Shown one piece after another: positions 62,326 to 64,000 of a stretch of DNA of 64,000 bases. The stretch lies in NCBI RefSeq assembly GCF_003410055.1, contig NZ_QUZK01000042.1:62001-126000 (forward strand). Reading direction: 5' to 3'. Origin of the DNA: Wenzhouxiangella sediminis (lineage in GTDB: Bacteria > Pseudomonadota > Gammaproteobacteria > Xanthomonadales > Wenzhouxiangellaceae). Both the position numbers and the translations under genes were made by a program. The notes below the pieces were generated by a model. The model was not told the origin of the DNA. It searched no databases and worked only from the letters and a program-made list of their open reading frames with translations. Each line of letters opens with the position of its first letter. Positions within the stretch are counted from its first letter, which is position 1.

Positions 62326-62341
62326 TGTGATATAAATCACA
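62326..62341. promoter_or_regulatory. CRP-type operator upstream of pgaA
   Basis: TGTGA-TATAAA-TCACA, a perfect palindrome matching the CRP half-sites with the right 6-bp spacing, 68 bp before the pgaA start codon and preceded by a T-run. This implies cAMP-CRP (or Vfr/Clp-type) control of biofilm polysaccharide export. A clear -10 downstream was not found. Confidence 0.65.
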
Positions 62342-62409
62342 CTTCCTGGTGGCCTCGCTTCTGACAGCGTGTGTAAGCCGCCGGGACCAGGAACAAAAAG
62401 GGGTTTCCT

Positions 62410-64000
62410 TTGTTAATCGATTTCGTTTCCGGTTTGGTCCGGAGTCGGACCGTTGTTGCCGGCATCCTGTTGTTGACCCTGTTCGCGACCTCGGCGACGG
62501 CGCAGGGCGACAGCTCGCCTCGTGCGCTGGGGGATCGGGCCGCGGAGAAGATCCGTGCCGCTGCCGCCGCCGATCGCATTCCCGAGCGAAATGCCCTGAT
62601 TGATGAGGCGCTTGCGCTGCTCGATCGGGCAATGGCGCATCCCGAGGCCGATGCGCAGTCGCTGCAACGAAGCCGTTACGACCGCTTGCTGGCCTTGCGA
62701 ACGCGCGAATCCATGGAGGAAGCCGTTTCCGCCTGGGAGTCGTTGGAGGCCGATGGCCTGGAGCCGCCCGTCTACGTCACGGTCGCCGCGGCGGATGCCT
62801 ACCTGTACCTGCGCTGCCCCGAACAGGCCGAGGCGCTGTATGAACGCGTGCTCGAGCGCCAGCCCGGGCGTCTCGAGACCCTGCAGTCCCTGTTCTGGGC
62901 CCGGCTCGAGCAGGAGGACTTCTCCGGTGCCCTGGCGACGATCGATTCGCTGGTCGAACATCCGGAAGTCGCCTCAGGCTCACGCCTGCACCGCGATGGG
63001 CGTATTACCGCAGCAATGGGTCGGGGATACGCCAATCGCCTCGAGGAGGCGATCGTCCGACTCGAGGCGCTTGCCGCCGATCATCCCAAAAGCGGGGCGG
63101 CCACTCGCTCGCTGGCTACCATTTATCGATGGCGGGGGTGGAGCCGGCGTGCCCTCGAGCTGATAGAGCCCTTGCTGGCCCAAACGACGGAGAGCACCGA
63201 TCTGCGGCTGTTGCATGCCGCGCTGCTGCGGGACCTGGGGCGCTACCGCGAGGCGGGCCGAATACTGGAGTCGCTCTACGAGACGCATCCGCAAGATCGC
63301 CACGTGCAGCGGGGCTGGGCCGACTGGCGAACCCGGGATCGATGGTCTTACTGGTCGCACGGTGAGTACGGAGAGAGTGATGGTGTGCGCGAGTTCGGCA
63401 GCCGTGATCGCGCCTGGCGCATGCGGCTGTCGGCGCCCTGGGTCGGAAGCTACCTGCAGCCCTACCTGCGCAGCGAATACAGCCACGCCACCTTTCCCGA
63501 GGGCGAAGCCGAATACGACCGCATCGGCCTGGGGCTGGACTACCGGCGCGCGGGTCATCGCGTGAATCTCGAATTCCATCGCAATCGCCGCGGCGCGGAT
63601 GAAGCCGGCCTCACCGCGGCCTGGGACTGGCAGCTCGATGACCAATGGAGCCTGGCGACTCGCTATGAGAGTTTTTCCACGGATGTCCCGTTGCGTGCCC
63701 GCGGCCAGGGTCTCGACGGCTGGAAAACCGAGGCGGCTGTTCGCTGGCAGGCGCACGAGTCGTTGAACCTGCGCCTGGGCGTTTCGCGCCTGGCCATCTC
63801 CGACGGTAACGAACGCGACGCCGTGCTGGTCTCACTGGGACATCGTCCTCATGTCTCGGCCCACCACACGACCGACGGCACGCTGGATCTTTATGCCGCC
63901 CGGGCCAGCCAGACCGGCGGTCCGTACTACAACCCGGAAGAGGATGCGTCGCTGGCCTACGTGATCCAGCACGACTGGCTCACCTGGCGTCGCTACGAGC
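62410..64000 (+). CDS. pgaA: Poly-N-acetylglucosamine export porin PgaA, 3' end outside window
   Basis: Open frame of 530 codons running off the window. The TTG at 62410 after an AGGGG ribosome site is the likely start, giving LLIDFVSGLVRSRTVVAGIL, then a signal peptide ending ATSATAQ. Residues 35-300 are TPR-like helical repeats (LYERVLERQPGRLETLQSLF, ILESLYETHPQDRHVQRGWA). From about 310 an outer-membrane barrel begins (SYWSHGEYGESDGV), with GGPYYNPEEDASLAYVIQHD, the family signature. PgaA exports the biofilm polymer PNAG, helped by PgaB, PgaC and PgaD, which should follow downstream. Confidence 0.85.
   Translation, partial: MLIDFVSGLVRSRTVVAGILLLTLFATSATAQGDSSPRALGDRAAEKIRAAAAADRIPERNALIDEALALLDRAMAHPEADAQSLQRSRYDRLLALRTRESMEEAVSAWESLEADGLEPPVYVTVAAADAYLYLRCPEQAEALYERVLERQPGRLETLQSLFWARLEQEDFSGALATIDSLVEHPEVASGSRLHRDGRITAAMGRGYANRLEEAIVRLEALAADHPKSGAATRSLATIYRWRGWSRRALELIEPLLAQTTESTDLRLLHAALLRDLGRYREAGRILESLYETHPQDRHVQRGWADWRTRDRWSYWSHGEYGESDGVREFGSRDRAWRMRLSAPWVGSYLQPYLRSEYSHATFPEGEAEYDRIGLGLDYRRAGHRVNLEFHRNRRGADEAGLTAAWDWQLDDQWSLATRYESFSTDVPLRARGQGLDGWKTEAAVRWQAHESLNLRLGVSRLAISDGNERDAVLVSLGHRPHVSAHHTTDGTLDLYAARASQTGGPYYNPEEDASLAYVIQHDWLTWRRYE

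Overview
The window reads as a chromosome segment of a GC-rich gammaproteobacterium. The main evidence is a long, collinear division and cell-wall (dcw) cluster running mraZ-rsmH-ftsL-ftsI-murE-murF-mraY-ftsW-murG-murC-ddl-ftsQ-ftsA-ftsZ-lpxC, followed by secA and a Nudix gene. murE carries the meso-diaminopimelate motif. murD is absent from its usual place between mraY and ftsW. That gap, together with large TonB-dependent receptors carrying a carboxypeptidase-regulatory domain, suggests a Xanthomonadales/Wenzhouxiangella-like lineage; this placement is inference.

Layout. (i) 1-7216 is chromosomal: the 3' part of a TonB receptor, then a leftward block encoding a polyamine-type binding protein, a ClC channel with CBS domains, an NnrU-like membrane protein, a secreted SHOCT-tailed protein and a fused cytochrome-porin (Cyc2-like) with a well placed FNR-type promoter. 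(ii) 7217-34665 is a genomic island of about 27.4 kb bounded by a perfect 46-bp direct repeat. The right copy is the 3' part of an intact tRNA-Pro(CGG) gene and the left copy is a stranded tRNA 3' end. (iii) 34620-40250 holds the tRNA, a second large TonB receptor, ppnN and a repeat-rich spacer. (iv) 40204-57000 is the dcw cluster with MraZ boxes, then lpxC and a DciA-like gene. (v) 57081-64000 holds secA, a Nudix/ThiE-like fusion, a phosphopantetheinyl transferase, a creatininase-family amidohydrolase and the start of pgaA behind a CRP-like site.

The island is modular. Its left end has two very large, translationally coupled tyrosine recombinases. Next come IS3 and ISL3 debris and a metal/sulfur module: an ArsR-type repressor, a small membrane protein, a cation diffusion facilitator and a second-copy LspA are transcribed leftward, and a persulfide-dioxygenase-like enzyme, a double-alpha-domain DsbD and a ZIP transporter rightward. 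The two arms share one operator under overlapping, face-to-face promoters. A nested integrase-excisionase module with two unknown genes follows, then an HTH regulator, a HEPN-like protein, a type I restriction-modification deletion scar (hsdM 5' end joined to hsdR 3' end), a frameshifted arsenite permease, and an intact RND heavy-metal efflux operon with a CzcI-like leader protein and a PII-like gene. The island looks like a metal/sulfide stress island that has accumulated and partly lost several mobile and defence modules.
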